Source: Nitrospira sp.
GTDB taxonomy: Bacteria > Nitrospirota > Nitrospiria > Nitrospirales > Nitrospiraceae
Length of the DNA stretch: 64,000 nucleotides
NCBI GenBank assembly: GCA_029194665.1
Contig: JARFXO010000001.1
Coordinates: 906,484 to 970,483 of the forward strand
Direction of reading: 5' to 3'
This document shows, in pieces, positions 16,942-26,696 of this stretch (positions are counted from its first letter, which is position 1; every line of letters starts with the position of its first letter). Under the pieces are notes generated by a model. It ran no database searches. It was not told the DNA's origin and saw only the letters and a list, made by a program, of their open reading frames with translations. The translations under genes and the position numbers were made by a program.

Positions 16942-17649
16942 TCACAATCGATCCACTCGATTACGCGATAACCCAATTTCTTTTCTCGCCCTCCGAAACA
17001 CTGCGTGAAACATCGAGCGAGTCAATTTCCCGGTAAACGTGTTTTGTTGGCTGGGATGATAGGAACCCAGCAGCGTCACACCCCAGGGTAAGCGATAGAC
17101 GACACCATGGCCAAATTTGGGGACCGGCGTCGGCGTGGCACGCCCCTGGGTCCGGCAGATCTTGAGATAATGATCGAAGGCGATCTTTCCCAGAGCAATC
17201 ACCACGCGGTGATTCTTCAGGAGATACACCTCCTCCTGCAAGAATCGACCGCAGCGTTCAAACTCATCCGGCGTCGGTTTGTTATCCGGCGGTGCGCACC
17301 GCACGGGCGCTCCGATGTAACAATCCGTCAACGATAAGCCGTCGTCTCTGTATTGGGATGCAGCCTGGTTGGCGAATCCATGCCGATACAATGCGTCATA
17401 CAGCCAATCACCGCTTCGATCACCAGTGAAGATACGCCCGGTTCGATTCCCTCCGTGTGCCGCTGGGGCGAGCCCAAGTATATAGAGCCGCGCGCCGGGA
17501 TCTCCGAAGCCGGGAACCGGCCGCCCCCAGTAGGTCCAATCACGATATTGTTTCCGTTTCTGCCGTGCAATCGCCTCTCGATAGACAACCAACCGGGGAC
17601 AGGCCGTGCATTCGGTGATAGTCTTGTTCAGAACTGTCAGGGATCTCAT
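16942..17649 (-). CDS. Family 5 uracil-DNA glycosylase (UdgB-like)
   Basis: Removes uracil and some deaminated bases from DNA. 235 residues. N-terminal TECTACPRL supplies two iron-sulfur Cys (14 and 17). Motif 1 is GLAPAAHGGNRTGR, the Ala-Pro-Ala-Ala-His-Gly form of family 5, which lacks the catalytic Asp/Asn of other families. CAPPDNKPTPDE and ERC supply further Cys. Motif 2 is GSYHPSQQNTFTG. Divergent from the lytic transglycosylase gene. Confidence 0.85.
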   Translation of the reverse strand: MRSLTVLNKTITECTACPRLVVYREAIARQKRKQYRDWTYWGRPVPGFGDPGARLYILGLAPAAHGGNRTGRIFTGDRSGDWLYDALYRHGFANQAASQYRDDGLSLTDCYIGAPVRCAPPDNKPTPDEFERCGRFLQEEVYLLKNHRVVIALGKIAFDHYLKICRTQGRATPTPVPKFGHGVVYRLPWGVTLLGSYHPSQQNTFTGKLTRSMFHAVFRRARKEIGLSRNRVDRL

Positions 17650-17770
17650 AGAGGCGACAGTGTAACACGAGCAGGAACCCTATTCTCCTTGCCGGTGATG
17701 GAGTGAGCTGTTAGCATGATTTCGCGTTTCTTTATGAGTTCCTGCTCGTACGCCATGGAGGAGACTGCGA

Positions 17771-18820
17771 ATGATGACCTGCCGCAAGCAATCCTTACTT
17801 CCTACGATTGCGATTAGTTTCACTATCCTATTGATAGGCAGTTCAGTATCGGCGGCACTCGACCAAACAGATACGAATGGCCAACAACCAGAAAGCGAGA
17901 AGGATCTTCTCTTGCCCGAGGTGCTGGACTCACAACCGGAACCGGAGGATCGGCTGGTCATTTTACCGGAGATCAAACGCGAGGGAGAGCGGTTCTTTCT
18001 GAGTTCATTCAAGCTGCCCGACAAGATCACATTTGCTGGAGTACCGGTTCCTCTGGATAATTGGCAGGTGAGAGAACGGGTCGAATACGAGTTCTATCAA
18101 TTTTTGGAAGATGCAGGTGAAAGCATCATCCTCGCCAAACGGACCGGACGTTGTTTCCCTCCTGCCGAAAAGCAGCTGTCCGATGCCGGTTTACCGGATG
18201 ATCTCAAATATATGTTGCTGGTCGAGAGCAAGTGCATTTCAGCCGCCTACTCGAGAGCCAAGGCGTCCGGTCCATGGCAATTCATCCCCTCCACCGGACG
18301 CCGGTATCGACTGAAGAGCGACGCAGTCCGAGATGAACGTCGAAATCTCGAAATGTCCACCGAAGCGGCCGTGAAGTACCTCAAGTACCTCAAGGATTTT
18401 CAGGACAACGATTGGTTCTTGGCTATGGCCTCCTACAACGCCGGCGAGGAACGAATCCGCAAGCTGCTCAAGGAGCAAAAAATTTCCGACTATTGGAAGA
18501 TGCATGGCCCACGCGAGACCCTGCGGTATGTCCCCCGTATCATCGCCGCGAAAGAAATTTACTCCCAACCGGAGAAGTATCTCGGGTTGACCAAGAAGGA
18601 TCTCTACATGCCGCTTGAGATTGAAACCATCACAGTGAATATTAAGGAATCCCATCGCGCGATGACCTCGATCGCCGAAGAATTCGGCACGTACCTCCTC
18701 GAGCTCAAGATGCTGAATCCTGAGTTTAAGAAAGATGTGCTCCCTCATGGCACCTATCAAATCCGCGTGCCCCGGCAGACCTGTCCTAGCCGCTGTTTCA
18801 AACAAGAAAAGATTCCCTAG
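17771..18820 (+). CDS. Lytic transglycosylase (MltD/SLT type)
   Basis: Cleaves peptidoglycan glycan strands in the periplasm. 349 residues with a signal peptide (IAISFTILLIGSSVSA). SLT domain at about 120-260: catalytic Glu152 in LLVESKC, then GPWQFIPSTGRRYRL and the MASYNAGE motif. The C-terminal 70 residues resemble a LysM-like module (ITVNIKESHRAMTSIAEEF). GGAGGAG precedes the ATG. The glycerate kinase gene follows after four bases, so they may share a transcript. Confidence 0.88.
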   Translation: MMTCRKQSLLPTIAISFTILLIGSSVSAALDQTDTNGQQPESEKDLLLPEVLDSQPEPEDRLVILPEIKREGERFFLSSFKLPDKITFAGVPVPLDNWQVRERVEYEFYQFLEDAGESIILAKRTGRCFPPAEKQLSDAGLPDDLKYMLLVESKCISAAYSRAKASGPWQFIPSTGRRYRLKSDAVRDERRNLEMSTEAAVKYLKYLKDFQDNDWFLAMASYNAGEERIRKLLKEQKISDYWKMHGPRETLRYVPRIIAAKEIYSQPEKYLGLTKKDLYMPLEIETITVNIKESHRAMTSIAEEFGTYLLELKMLNPEFKKDVLPHGTYQIRVPRQTCPSRCFKQEKIP

Positions 18821-18824
18821 CGCC

Positions 18825-20162
18825 ATGCGGCTTTGCCTTCCCTCCTCTCCTGCACGGCCACTCCTTCAAAAGCTGATAACCGCAGGTCTGGATGCTGCCG
18901 ACCCGTATCAGGCCGTCCTTACTAGCGTCTCACTCAATGGACATTCCTTGCGAGTGGGACGTAGGACCTACGACCTTTCGTGTGTCGATCGTGTAGCAGC
19001 GGTCGGCGCCGGCAAGGCGTCGGCAAGGATGGCACAGGCATTAGAGGCAGCCTTAGGCACAAGATTGGAAGATGGACTCGTCGTCGTCAAGACAGGCCAC
19101 GCACTCGCCACCAAACGGATCACCGTGGTCGAAGCCGGTCATCCGATTCCGGATCGTGCTGGCCTTGAGGCCACTCAGCAGCTTCTGGCTCTGATCCAAG
19201 GCCTTGCCCCTCGCGATCTGTTGTTCGTTCTCTTGTCCGGAGGTGCATCGAGCCTGCTCCCGGCGCCAGTCGCAGATATCACGCTGACCGACAAGCAACG
19301 CACGACGCGCCTGCTGCTCCGCAGCGGGGCAACAATCAATGAGATCAATGTCGTGAGGAAACATTTGTCACTGGTCAAAGGTGGCGGGTTGGCCCTGTCC
19401 ACCGGGGCGAAGGTTGTAACGCTCCTACTCTCGGATGTTCTCGGCGATGATCTCGGTTCTATCGGCTCGGGACCCACAGCAGCCGATCCTTCGACGTTTA
19501 CGGACGCAGTGGAAGTGTTGCAACGGTATAGATGCTGGCATGCCGTGCCTGCCGCCGTACGTCGCTACTTGTGCCGAGGCCGAACAGGAAATGTGCCGGA
19601 GACCTTGAAGCCTGGTTCACGGCGGTTGCGCTCCGTGCAGCATCACATCATCGGCAACAACCGGATGATGCTGGAAGCGGTCGCGCGCGCCGCACAGCAG
19701 GCAGGGCTCCACCCCAAGTTCGTCTCTGACCCTATCGTGGGAGAAGCGCGCGCAGCAGCGAAGCAGTTGACGGATCTTGCCAAGGCGCTTACGGAGGGAC
19801 CTGGTGGCTTGAAACGCCCCTGTTGCGTGGTGGCGGGTGGCGAGACCACGGTGACGGTCACGGGTCATGGAAGGGGTGGACGTGCCCAGGAATTCGCCGC
19901 TGCTGCGGCATTCGAGATCGCCGGCCTCCCCAACACATGGGTCGTGGCACTGGGCACCGACGGAACCGACGGACCCACCGACGCAGCCGGAGCAATTGTC
20001 ACCGGAAACACTGTCGCGCGAGCAACGAAACTCGGCATTGATCTCCGCTCATCCTTGAGTCGACACAATACCTATCCTGCCTTGAAAACTCTTGGATGTC
20101 ACATCCATACCGGTCCCACTGGAACAAATGTCAACGACCTTTACCTTGTCCTGCTGCTCTAG
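18825..20162 (+). CDS. gckA: Glycerate kinase, GckA/TtuD (MOFRL) type
   Basis: Phosphorylates D-glycerate, usually to 2-phosphoglycerate. 445 residues from ATG 18825; a longer reading from 18735 overlaps the previous gene and is rejected. N-terminal DUF4147 domain: AAVGAGKASARMA, EAGHPIPD and the nucleotide-site LLSGGASSLL. C-terminal MOFRL domain: VVAGGETTVTVTGHGRGGRA and ALGTDGTDGPTDAAGA. The start follows the transglycosylase by four bases, and 15 bases separate it from the PEP-utilising gene. Confidence 0.88.
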   Translation: MRLCLPSSPARPLLQKLITAGLDAADPYQAVLTSVSLNGHSLRVGRRTYDLSCVDRVAAVGAGKASARMAQALEAALGTRLEDGLVVVKTGHALATKRITVVEAGHPIPDRAGLEATQQLLALIQGLAPRDLLFVLLSGGASSLLPAPVADITLTDKQRTTRLLLRSGATINEINVVRKHLSLVKGGGLALSTGAKVVTLLLSDVLGDDLGSIGSGPTAADPSTFTDAVEVLQRYRCWHAVPAAVRRYLCRGRTGNVPETLKPGSRRLRSVQHHIIGNNRMMLEAVARAAQQAGLHPKFVSDPIVGEARAAAKQLTDLAKALTEGPGGLKRPCCVVAGGETTVTVTGHGRGGRAQEFAAAAAFEIAGLPNTWVVALGTDGTDGPTDAAGAIVTGNTVARATKLGIDLRSSLSRHNTYPALKTLGCHIHTGPTGTNVNDLYLVLLL

Positions 20163-20177
20163 CTACTATGCCGACTT

Positions 20178-22814
20178 ATGGCCCGTCCCCTTATCCTTCC
20201 TCTGATTCAGTGTCTCGATGTCACTCTCACAGGAGGAAAGGCCATCGGGCTCGCAAAGCTCATCGCGGCCGGCTTCTCTGTCCCCCAAGGGTTCTGCGTC
20301 ACGACAGAAGCGTACATCCAGTGCTTGCAGACCTTAGGGTTTGTCGAGAATGAGGAGTGGCAGAGGGCCCGTGGATTATCTGGAGACGAGCGGGCGTCGG
20401 CGCTAGGCGATTGCCGGACTCGCATCAGACAAGCAGAAATTTCCCAACTTGCCGTTCAATGGAGGATGACACTCCAAGCTCTCAGTCTACCGCCAAGCCA
20501 ACGCTGGGCCGTCCGATCATCAGCCACGAATGAGGATGCCGCTCACACCAGCTTCGCCGGACTCTATCGCACTCACCTGGGCGTGATTCTGTCAGACATT
20601 GATGCTGCGGTGATGGACCTCTGGACTTCACTGTGGGAAGAACGGGTGGTGAGCTACGTAGCTCACACGAAGGACCAGACCGCTCCACGGATGGCGGTGG
20701 TGATCCAACCGATGATCGACGCTCAATCGGCGGGAGTGGCCTATTCAATACATCCCGTGACCGGGCGATCGAATCAGGTGACGATCAACGCCGTACCTGG
20801 TCTCGCAGCATCGCTGGTCGATGGCACAGTCAAGCCGGACCAGTATGTCGTGGAGGTCACTCATGACAAGCAGCCGATCTCGGTTCGCAAGCGCATCCTT
20901 GCGCATCACTCCCAACAACTGGTCGTTTCCAAGGAAGGGCTGCAAGTCGAACGGTTTGGCAACGCGATCCACATCCAATCATCGCTCACCGATGCACAGC
21001 TCGTTTCCCTCGCACAGACGACGAAACGGGTGGAACAGGTCTTCGGTCACCCCGTCGATCTCGAATGGGCCTTCAATGCCGAACAACTGTGGCTCCTACA
21101 GGCCAGGCCGATTACGAGGGTTCGCCCTTCTTCCAATCTCACGAACGACGACTGCGAGTGGTCGCGAACGAATTTCAAAGAGACCTTGCCCGAACTGCCG
21201 AGTCTGTTGAGTCTCTCATTTCTTGAACGGTTCATGGACCGCCATATCCTTTCTCATTATCGAGGACTTGGATGCCGTATCCCCGAGGGGCTTACGCCGG
21301 TCCGTGTCCTGCGAGGACGCCCTTATCTGAACGTGACCCTGTTCCATATCCTGATAGCCCAACTAGGCGGAGACCCATCGCTGAATGCCGAACAGATGGG
21401 CGGCGAACCGTTGCAAACCATCCCCAAGGTACAGCCGATCAACGGGGCGGCGCTTGCTCGTGCCTTGTGGGTGATGTGGGCGGAAATGCGGCGGGGTGAG
21501 CGGGCCGGTCCAGAATTGTTCCGGGAAATGAAGGATCTGGCTGCGACGTATCGCCGTGAGCGAATTCTGCACCTGTCGGTGGAAGATCTCGTGCGCGAGA
21601 TCGACAAGTTCGGCCCCTGGTTAGAGGGCCGCGACGTCACGTTCGGCATTGTCGGTGGCGTCGGCCAATGCCTCGGGATTTTCAGCCGATTCCTGCCTCG
21701 GTGGGTCGGACCAGACTGGAGAGGCTTGTTGAACGCCGCTCTCCAAGGACAAGGAACCGTCATCAGTGCACAACAGATTATCCGCCTTGCCGGGCTGACG
21801 GATATCGCCCGAGACGAACCGGCTGCAGGCACATTTCTCACATCGGAGCCATGGGAACCTGCACGGTTTCGCGAGACTCTTGCCAATACGAAATTCCTAC
21901 GGACCTTCGACAGGTACTTGGAGGATTATGGCCATCGCGCAGTCGGTGAATCAGACCTCATGTCCCCACGTCTCGCCGATACCCCTGACTCGATTCTGGC
22001 TATCGTGCGTACTCAACTCACCTCCGGCTCTCCTTCACAGAGGAGCATCCTCTTGCGTCAGGGCAACGCCAGGACCGCTGCGCTGGCTCGGATCAAAGAA
22101 CGCATCGGGCTGCGCTACCATAGGTGGATCGTCTTTACGTGGTGTTACCGAAGGGTCTGTCGCTTCTTCGCGTTGCGTGAAGCCAATCGACACCACTTGA
22201 TGTATTACTCGACCGCCCTCCGCAGTCTCTTGGTGCGCCTCGGAGACCTTCTGGTCGAGCAGGGTCGGCTCCACCAGGCTGACGACATCTTTTTTCTGAC
22301 GACCGGCGACCGGGACGACCTGTTGGCAGGAGACACCCGAGACTGGAAGGCCGTGATCACGGCCCGGAGAGCCAAGCGAGATCACGATGCAGCACTCAAG
22401 GTACCGGACACGATCCGCGACTGGGAAACCTCGAGCAAACAGACCGTGATATCCGACAAATCTGAAAGGAACGGCGTCTTGTCGGGCACGCCGATCAGCG
22501 TCGGAACCGTGGCAGGTCCGGTGCGAGTGGTCCGTTCGCCGGCGGATTGGACCAGGGTGATGCCGGGAGAGATTCTGGTGGTCCCGGTTATCGACCCCGG
22601 ATTGGCTCCTCTTTTCGGTCTTGCCGGAGGCTTGGTCGCGGAAATGGGCGGCACATTGTCTCATGGAGCCATCATCGCTCGCGAATACGGACTGCCGACC
22701 ATCGCCAACGTGAAAGGAGCCATGGCACGGCTTGCTGATGGGCAGCGCATCACAATCGACGCCGCGTCAGGGACCATTTGTACCGAGTCGTCCCCCCAAC
22801 AGGAAGGCAGATAG
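20178..22814 (+). CDS. PEP-utilising phosphotransferase, PpsA/Rph-like
   Basis: 878 residues. The N-terminal PEP/pyruvate-dikinase ATP-grasp domain has GGKAIGLAKL, VPQGFCVTT, WAVRSSATNEDA, GVAYSIHPVTG and ending LWLLQARPIT (to about 312). A long middle domain follows without PEP-synthase signatures. The swivelling phosphohistidine domain is at the very C-terminus, with His829 in GGTLSHGAIIARE. This order (ATP-grasp, substrate domain, His domain last, no PEP barrel) is that of rifampicin phosphotransferase rather than PpsA. The true substrate is unknown. Just behind the glycerate kinase. Confidence 0.75.
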   Translation: MARPLILPLIQCLDVTLTGGKAIGLAKLIAAGFSVPQGFCVTTEAYIQCLQTLGFVENEEWQRARGLSGDERASALGDCRTRIRQAEISQLAVQWRMTLQALSLPPSQRWAVRSSATNEDAAHTSFAGLYRTHLGVILSDIDAAVMDLWTSLWEERVVSYVAHTKDQTAPRMAVVIQPMIDAQSAGVAYSIHPVTGRSNQVTINAVPGLAASLVDGTVKPDQYVVEVTHDKQPISVRKRILAHHSQQLVVSKEGLQVERFGNAIHIQSSLTDAQLVSLAQTTKRVEQVFGHPVDLEWAFNAEQLWLLQARPITRVRPSSNLTNDDCEWSRTNFKETLPELPSLLSLSFLERFMDRHILSHYRGLGCRIPEGLTPVRVLRGRPYLNVTLFHILIAQLGGDPSLNAEQMGGEPLQTIPKVQPINGAALARALWVMWAEMRRGERAGPELFREMKDLAATYRRERILHLSVEDLVREIDKFGPWLEGRDVTFGIVGGVGQCLGIFSRFLPRWVGPDWRGLLNAALQGQGTVISAQQIIRLAGLTDIARDEPAAGTFLTSEPWEPARFRETLANTKFLRTFDRYLEDYGHRAVGESDLMSPRLADTPDSILAIVRTQLTSGSPSQRSILLRQGNARTAALARIKERIGLRYHRWIVFTWCYRRVCRFFALREANRHHLMYYSTALRSLLVRLGDLLVEQGRLHQADDIFFLTTGDRDDLLAGDTRDWKAVITARRAKRDHDAALKVPDTIRDWETSSKQTVISDKSERNGVLSGTPISVGTVAGPVRVVRSPADWTRVMPGEILVVPVIDPGLAPLFGLAGGLVAEMGGTLSHGAIIAREYGLPTIANVKGAMARLADGQRITIDAASGTICTESSPQQEGR

Positions 22815-22842
22815 AGCTGATCGATCGGGGCCTTCTGCTTCC

Positions 22843-22871
22843 TTGACCTTTCTCAATCCATTGCGTACTCT
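22843..22871 (+). promoter_or_regulatory. Candidate sigma70 promoter for rmuC
   Basis: TTGACC (22843-22848), a 17-base spacer and TACTCT (22866-22871), 70 bases upstream of the rmuC ATG. Sequence match only. Confidence 0.4.
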
Positions 22872-22941
22872 CCAGAAAATTATCGCGCTATAACGCTACA
22901 TATAGGAGTTTGTGCTTCGATACTTGTGAGAGGGGTCAAGC

Positions 22942-24300
22942 ATGCCCGACACAGTTATTCTTGCCATAAGCTTCGTGGGAGGACTAGTCCTGGGCGGTCT
23001 GCTGACGGGTCCGTTGATTACCGGTCGCCTGCGGATTCAGGCTCAACGAGCCGAGGCAACCGTGGACGAACTGCGAAAGGAACTCGAACGGGAACGAGAC
23101 ACCCTCGTGTCGGTACGCCAAACCTGGGCCGTAGCTCAACAGGCCCGAGTGACGGCGGAAACTCGGATGGAAGATACAGCTCGACAACTTCTGGAACAGA
23201 AGTCCCTCATCGACCACACGCGCCAAGAACTCATCGGATCGTTCCAGGCTCTTTCCGGCGAGGCATTGAAGCAAAATAACGAAGCATTCTTGAAGCTCGC
23301 CGCCGTGTCGTTCGAAACCTTGCATGTCAAAGCGGACCGTGACTTGGTGCAACGACAGCAGGCGATCGATGCCTTGGTACGCCCGCTCCAGGAATCGTTG
23401 CAACGCTATGCCGAGCAAGTAGGTTTGCTGGAACAATCTCGTCAGTCGGCCTATGGTGGATTGGATCAACATCTACGATCGTTAGCGGAATCGCAACACC
23501 GACTGCAGCAGGAGACAGGCAATCTAGTGAAAGCGTTACGGGCTCCGACCGTGCGGGGCCAGTGGGGTGAGTTGACGTTGAAGCGAGTGGCTGAACTCGC
23601 TGGTATGGTGGACCATTGCGATTTTGTCGAACAGCCGTCTGTGAACGGCGACGATGGCCGTTTCCGCCCAGATATGGTCGTCCAGTTGCCCGGAGAGCGC
23701 CAAATTATCGTGGACGCGAAGACCGCACTCTCGGCCTACCTCGATGCCCATGAAGCCCAAAACGAGACCCAACAAGCGGAGGCATTGCGCCGCCATGCCG
23801 CTCAGGTCAAAAGTCGCATGGACGAACTGTCTCTGAAAGCGTACTGGACCCAGTTCGACCGTGCGCCGGAGTTTGTCGTGTTGTTTCTCCCGGGGGAGCA
23901 ATTTCTCGGAGCGGCGCTGGATCAAAATCCCCGTCTGATTGAGGAGGGGTTTGCAAACGGGATCGTATTAGCGACCCCGGCGACGCTCATTGCGTTGCTT
24001 CGAGCGGTCGCTTACGGCTGGCGCCAAGAACGCATGACCGCCCATGCGGAGGAAGCAGGTCGGTTGGGCAAAGAACTGTATGAACGAATGGCGATACTGG
24101 CCGAACATATGAACGATGTCGGCCAGGCCCTCGGTAAGAGCGTGTCTGCGTACAACCGGGCCGTCGGTTCTCTTGAGACACGCATTCTGCCAGCAGCAAG
24201 GCGCTTCAAGGAATTGGGGGTGTCGTCGGATAGGGACATCCCGGTGCTGGGGCCGACGGAAGTGGTTCCCCGCAAGACCTTGCCGTTTGACGTTGAATGA
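22942..24300 (+). CDS. rmuC: DNA recombination protein RmuC
   Basis: 452 residues. An N-terminal membrane anchor (VILAISFVGGLVLGGLL) is followed by a coiled coil to about 195. The RmuC nuclease-like core follows: VRGQWGELTLKRVAELAGM, then RFRPDMVVQLPGERQIIVDA with Lys next (PD-(D/E)xK-type site), LPGEQFLGAAL and the ATPATLIALLRAVAYGWRQE segment. Limits inversions in E. coli. A full-length family member; the MazG-like gene follows after ten bases. Confidence 0.92.
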   Translation: MPDTVILAISFVGGLVLGGLLTGPLITGRLRIQAQRAEATVDELRKELERERDTLVSVRQTWAVAQQARVTAETRMEDTARQLLEQKSLIDHTRQELIGSFQALSGEALKQNNEAFLKLAAVSFETLHVKADRDLVQRQQAIDALVRPLQESLQRYAEQVGLLEQSRQSAYGGLDQHLRSLAESQHRLQQETGNLVKALRAPTVRGQWGELTLKRVAELAGMVDHCDFVEQPSVNGDDGRFRPDMVVQLPGERQIIVDAKTALSAYLDAHEAQNETQQAEALRRHAAQVKSRMDELSLKAYWTQFDRAPEFVVLFLPGEQFLGAALDQNPRLIEEGFANGIVLATPATLIALLRAVAYGWRQERMTAHAEEAGRLGKELYERMAILAEHMNDVGQALGKSVSAYNRAVGSLETRILPAARRFKELGVSSDRDIPVLGPTEVVPRKTLPFDVE

Positions 24301-24310
24301 AGGAGTGGAG

Positions 24311-24745
24311 ATGACAGACGAACAAGCCATGGTCGAAGCATTTCATAAGAAGTTCGAAATTGTAGTGCGACCGGTCCCGACGGATTTGAATGAGGAGACG
24401 AAACAGCTTCGCGTTCGACTCATTCAGGAAGAGTTCGATGAGTTGAAGGAGGCGATGGCCGCCGGAAATCTCGCCGCGGTGGCGAAAGAAATGGCGGACC
24501 TCCTGTATGTGACCTATGGAACTGCGGTGTCCTACGGGATCGATATGGAACCGGTGTTTCAGGAAGTGCATCGGTCGAATCTGAGCAAAGTCGGTGGCTA
24601 CAAGCGGGCCGATGGGAAATGGGTGAAGCCGCCGACGTACTCGCCGGCTGATATCGAATCGATTATGGAGGTACAGCGGGAGCAACTGGTGGCGGAGCGG
24701 CTACCTATGCATGGTACCCCGGTCGGTATGCCTCGGAGTTCATGA
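24311..24745 (+). CDS. MazG-like nucleotide pyrophosphohydrolase
   Basis: 144 residues from ATG 24311 with GGAGTGGAG just before it. The all-alpha NTP-PPase motif is present: EEFDELKEA, then KEMADLLYVTYGTA, giving the E-x2-E...E-x2-D metal site. YKRADGKWVKPPTYSPADI is typical of the HisE/MazG-like subgroup that hydrolyses non-canonical or phosphoribosyl nucleotides. Substrate unknown. Its TGA overlaps the PilZ gene start (ATGA). Confidence 0.8.
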   Translation: MTDEQAMVEAFHKKFEIVVRPVPTDLNEETKQLRVRLIQEEFDELKEAMAAGNLAAVAKEMADLLYVTYGTAVSYGIDMEPVFQEVHRSNLSKVGGYKRADGKWVKPPTYSPADIESIMEVQREQLVAERLPMHGTPVGMPRSS

Positions 24746-25254
24746 AAGATCCATACTGCCCAAGCTGCGGAACCCCCTTCGTCCGAGTCGTTTATGACGA
24801 AGGACCCTTGGAGCGACTCTTGAATCGCTTCAGGATATTTTCATTCCGGTGCCAACTCTGCACCACACGCTTCCGTACCTATCGGAATCAGCTTCCTGGC
24901 CGGACTTCAGCCGCGGATCGCCGGCAATACAAACGATTGCCGGTGTCGTTCCGCGCCAACCTTCTCGCAGAGCATGCCGTACGGAATGACCACCGTGTGA
25001 CGGATATCTCCATGGGGGGGTGCACGCTCGAGACGACGACGACCTTGCCTCAGGGGACCTGTATCGGACTCGTCATCAAACCGGCTTCAGACGAAGAACC
25101 CATTAAGATTGGGTCGGCCATGGTCTGTTCTTCGCGACCGGAATCGATGGGCATCCGATTCCTCGAAATGGTGGCGGATGACAAGAACCGCCTCAGTCAG
25201 GTGATCCTCAGCTTGCTGGTAGGACAAAGCCTCCACTCGAATCTCCTCTCTTGA
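24742..25254 (+). CDS. Zinc-ribbon PilZ-domain protein
   Basis: 170 residues. An N-terminal treble/zinc ribbon (CPSCG and CQLC, about residues 6-40) is fused to a PilZ domain from about 60. RRQYKRLPV supplies the Arg-x3-Arg motif and DISMGGCTLE the D-x-S-x2-G motif for c-di-GMP, with MGIRFLEM near the end. Probably a c-di-GMP effector; target unknown. The cysteine ribbon is an addition often seen in PilZ proteins of this lineage. Convergent with panC. Confidence 0.8.
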   Translation: MKDPYCPSCGTPFVRVVYDEGPLERLLNRFRIFSFRCQLCTTRFRTYRNQLPGRTSAADRRQYKRLPVSFRANLLAEHAVRNDHRVTDISMGGCTLETTTTLPQGTCIGLVIKPASDEEPIKIGSAMVCSSRPESMGIRFLEMVADDKNRLSQVILSLLVGQSLHSNLLS

Positions 25255-25269
25255 GGGTACCTCACCGCA

Positions 25270-26130
25270 TCAGGTAGACCGCCGTGGCAGAGCGGCCAGA
25301 AGATTATCGATAAGCCGAACGGATCCTATCCGCACCGCGCCAAGTAGCACAACTCGCGACCGCACATCGGAAAGCGGTTCCAAGGTATACGGATCGCAGA
25401 CTGACAGATAGTCGATCGTAAGGGTCGGTTCCGTCTTGACGACCTGAACCATCGCTGAATGTACTGCTTCCGCGTCGGTGACGCCGCTTCGAATCGCCTC
25501 AGCTCCTGCCTGTAGGCCCTTGTACAACGTGACGGCACGAATTCGGTCATCCGCTGAAAGATAGACATTGCGTGAACTCATCGCCAGTCCGTCTGCTTCA
25601 CGCACGGTAGGACAGACTACAATCTCTACACCGAGGTTCAGATCCTTCACCAGTTGCAGGACCAGTACCGATTGTTGAAAATCTTTCTGCCCAAATAGCG
25701 CGATCCGAGGGCGGATTATTCCGAAGAGCTTTGTCACGACGGTTGCAACGCCGGAAAAGTGATGAGGACGCACCTCCCCTTCCCACCGGCATGCAATCGT
25801 CGGAAGCGTCACGATGGTTTGAAATCCTTTCGGATACATCGCCTCTACGGTCGGCTCAAAACAGATATCTACGCCTTCTTTTCGGCATAGGGCTCGATCC
25901 TGAGAGATAGGGCGGGGGTACTTGGCCAGATCTTCCTGAGGACCGAACTGTGTGGGGTTCACGAAAATGCTGACGACCAGTGCATCGCATCGCAACCGCG
26001 CCGCCCGTATCAGCGCCCGATGACCCTCATGGAGGGCTCCCATTGTCGGAACGAATCCAATCTTCACGCCTTCGCGAACAAGTCCCTCGCTCCAAGCTGC
26101 CATTGCTGTAAGGGAGCGAATGATCTTCAT
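25270..26130 (-). CDS. panC: Pantothenate synthetase
   Basis: Joins pantoate and beta-alanine using ATP. 286 residues. GFVPTMGALHEGH (HxGH nucleotide site), FVNPTQFGP, the LFGQKDFQQ loop and READGLAMSSRN are all present. The C-terminal dimer domain is complete (IDYLSVCDP...). Start overlaps the folK stop by four bases (ATGA), so both cofactor genes are co-expressed. Confidence 0.95.
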   Translation of the reverse strand: MKIIRSLTAMAAWSEGLVREGVKIGFVPTMGALHEGHRALIRAARLRCDALVVSIFVNPTQFGPQEDLAKYPRPISQDRALCRKEGVDICFEPTVEAMYPKGFQTIVTLPTIACRWEGEVRPHHFSGVATVVTKLFGIIRPRIALFGQKDFQQSVLVLQLVKDLNLGVEIVVCPTVREADGLAMSSRNVYLSADDRIRAVTLYKGLQAGAEAIRSGVTDAEAVHSAMVQVVKTEPTLTIDYLSVCDPYTLEPLSDVRSRVVLLGAVRIGSVRLIDNLLAALPRRST

Positions 26131-26681
26131 GAGCCAGGTTGTGAACCGCAGCCTGGGCGTGAACCGTATCTCGTCGAAGGCTGGGGGAAGAGGAGACGTA
26201 CTTGGGACTGGTCCTTAACGTCCGTCAATAACTGCGCGACCGACTGTTTGAGCGTCGGATGCACCCACAGCGGATCGAGCTCATTCATCGGCATGAGGAC
26301 AAATCGTCGCTGATAGAGACGAGGATGCGGAACGGTCAACCCTGGTTCTTTGATCACACGCTCGCCATAAAAGAGGATGTCCAGGTCGATCGTGCGAGGA
26401 CCTGACCGGTTGTCATCATCCCGACCAAGAGAGCGTTCGACTTCTTGTAGGATCGTTAAGAGACTGCGTGGCGTGATATTCGTTTCAAGCTGCACCACCC
26501 CGTTGAGGAACCAGTCTTCACCTGGATTGGTTCCGTCGTGAACCGGCTCCGTTTCATACAGCAGTGAGACCCCTTTGAGCCTGGAATGTGGCAGGAGACT
26601 CAGCAGCGTGACTGCCCGATCGCAAAAATCGATTCGATCGTCGACATTCGACCCGAACCCGATGAAGACGGTCTCAGGCAT
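26127..26681 (-). CDS. folK: HPPK, 2-amino-4-hydroxy-6-hydroxymethyldihydropteridine pyrophosphokinase
   Basis: Pyrophosphorylates the pterin in folate synthesis. 184 residues. FIGFGSNVDDR at the start, the signature SGPRTIDLDILFYG with the metal-binding Asp pair, and VPHPRLYQRRFVL are intact. The last 20 residues (STRYGSRPGCGSQPG) are low-complexity and extend beyond the usual end. Coupled to panC. Confidence 0.93.
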   Translation of the reverse strand: MPETVFIGFGSNVDDRIDFCDRAVTLLSLLPHSRLKGVSLLYETEPVHDGTNPGEDWFLNGVVQLETNITPRSLLTILQEVERSLGRDDDNRSGPRTIDLDILFYGERVIKEPGLTVPHPRLYQRRFVLMPMNELDPLWVHPTLKQSVAQLLTDVKDQSQVRLLFPQPSTRYGSRPGCGSQPGS

Positions 26682-26696
26682 ATGCTCTCGTGATGC

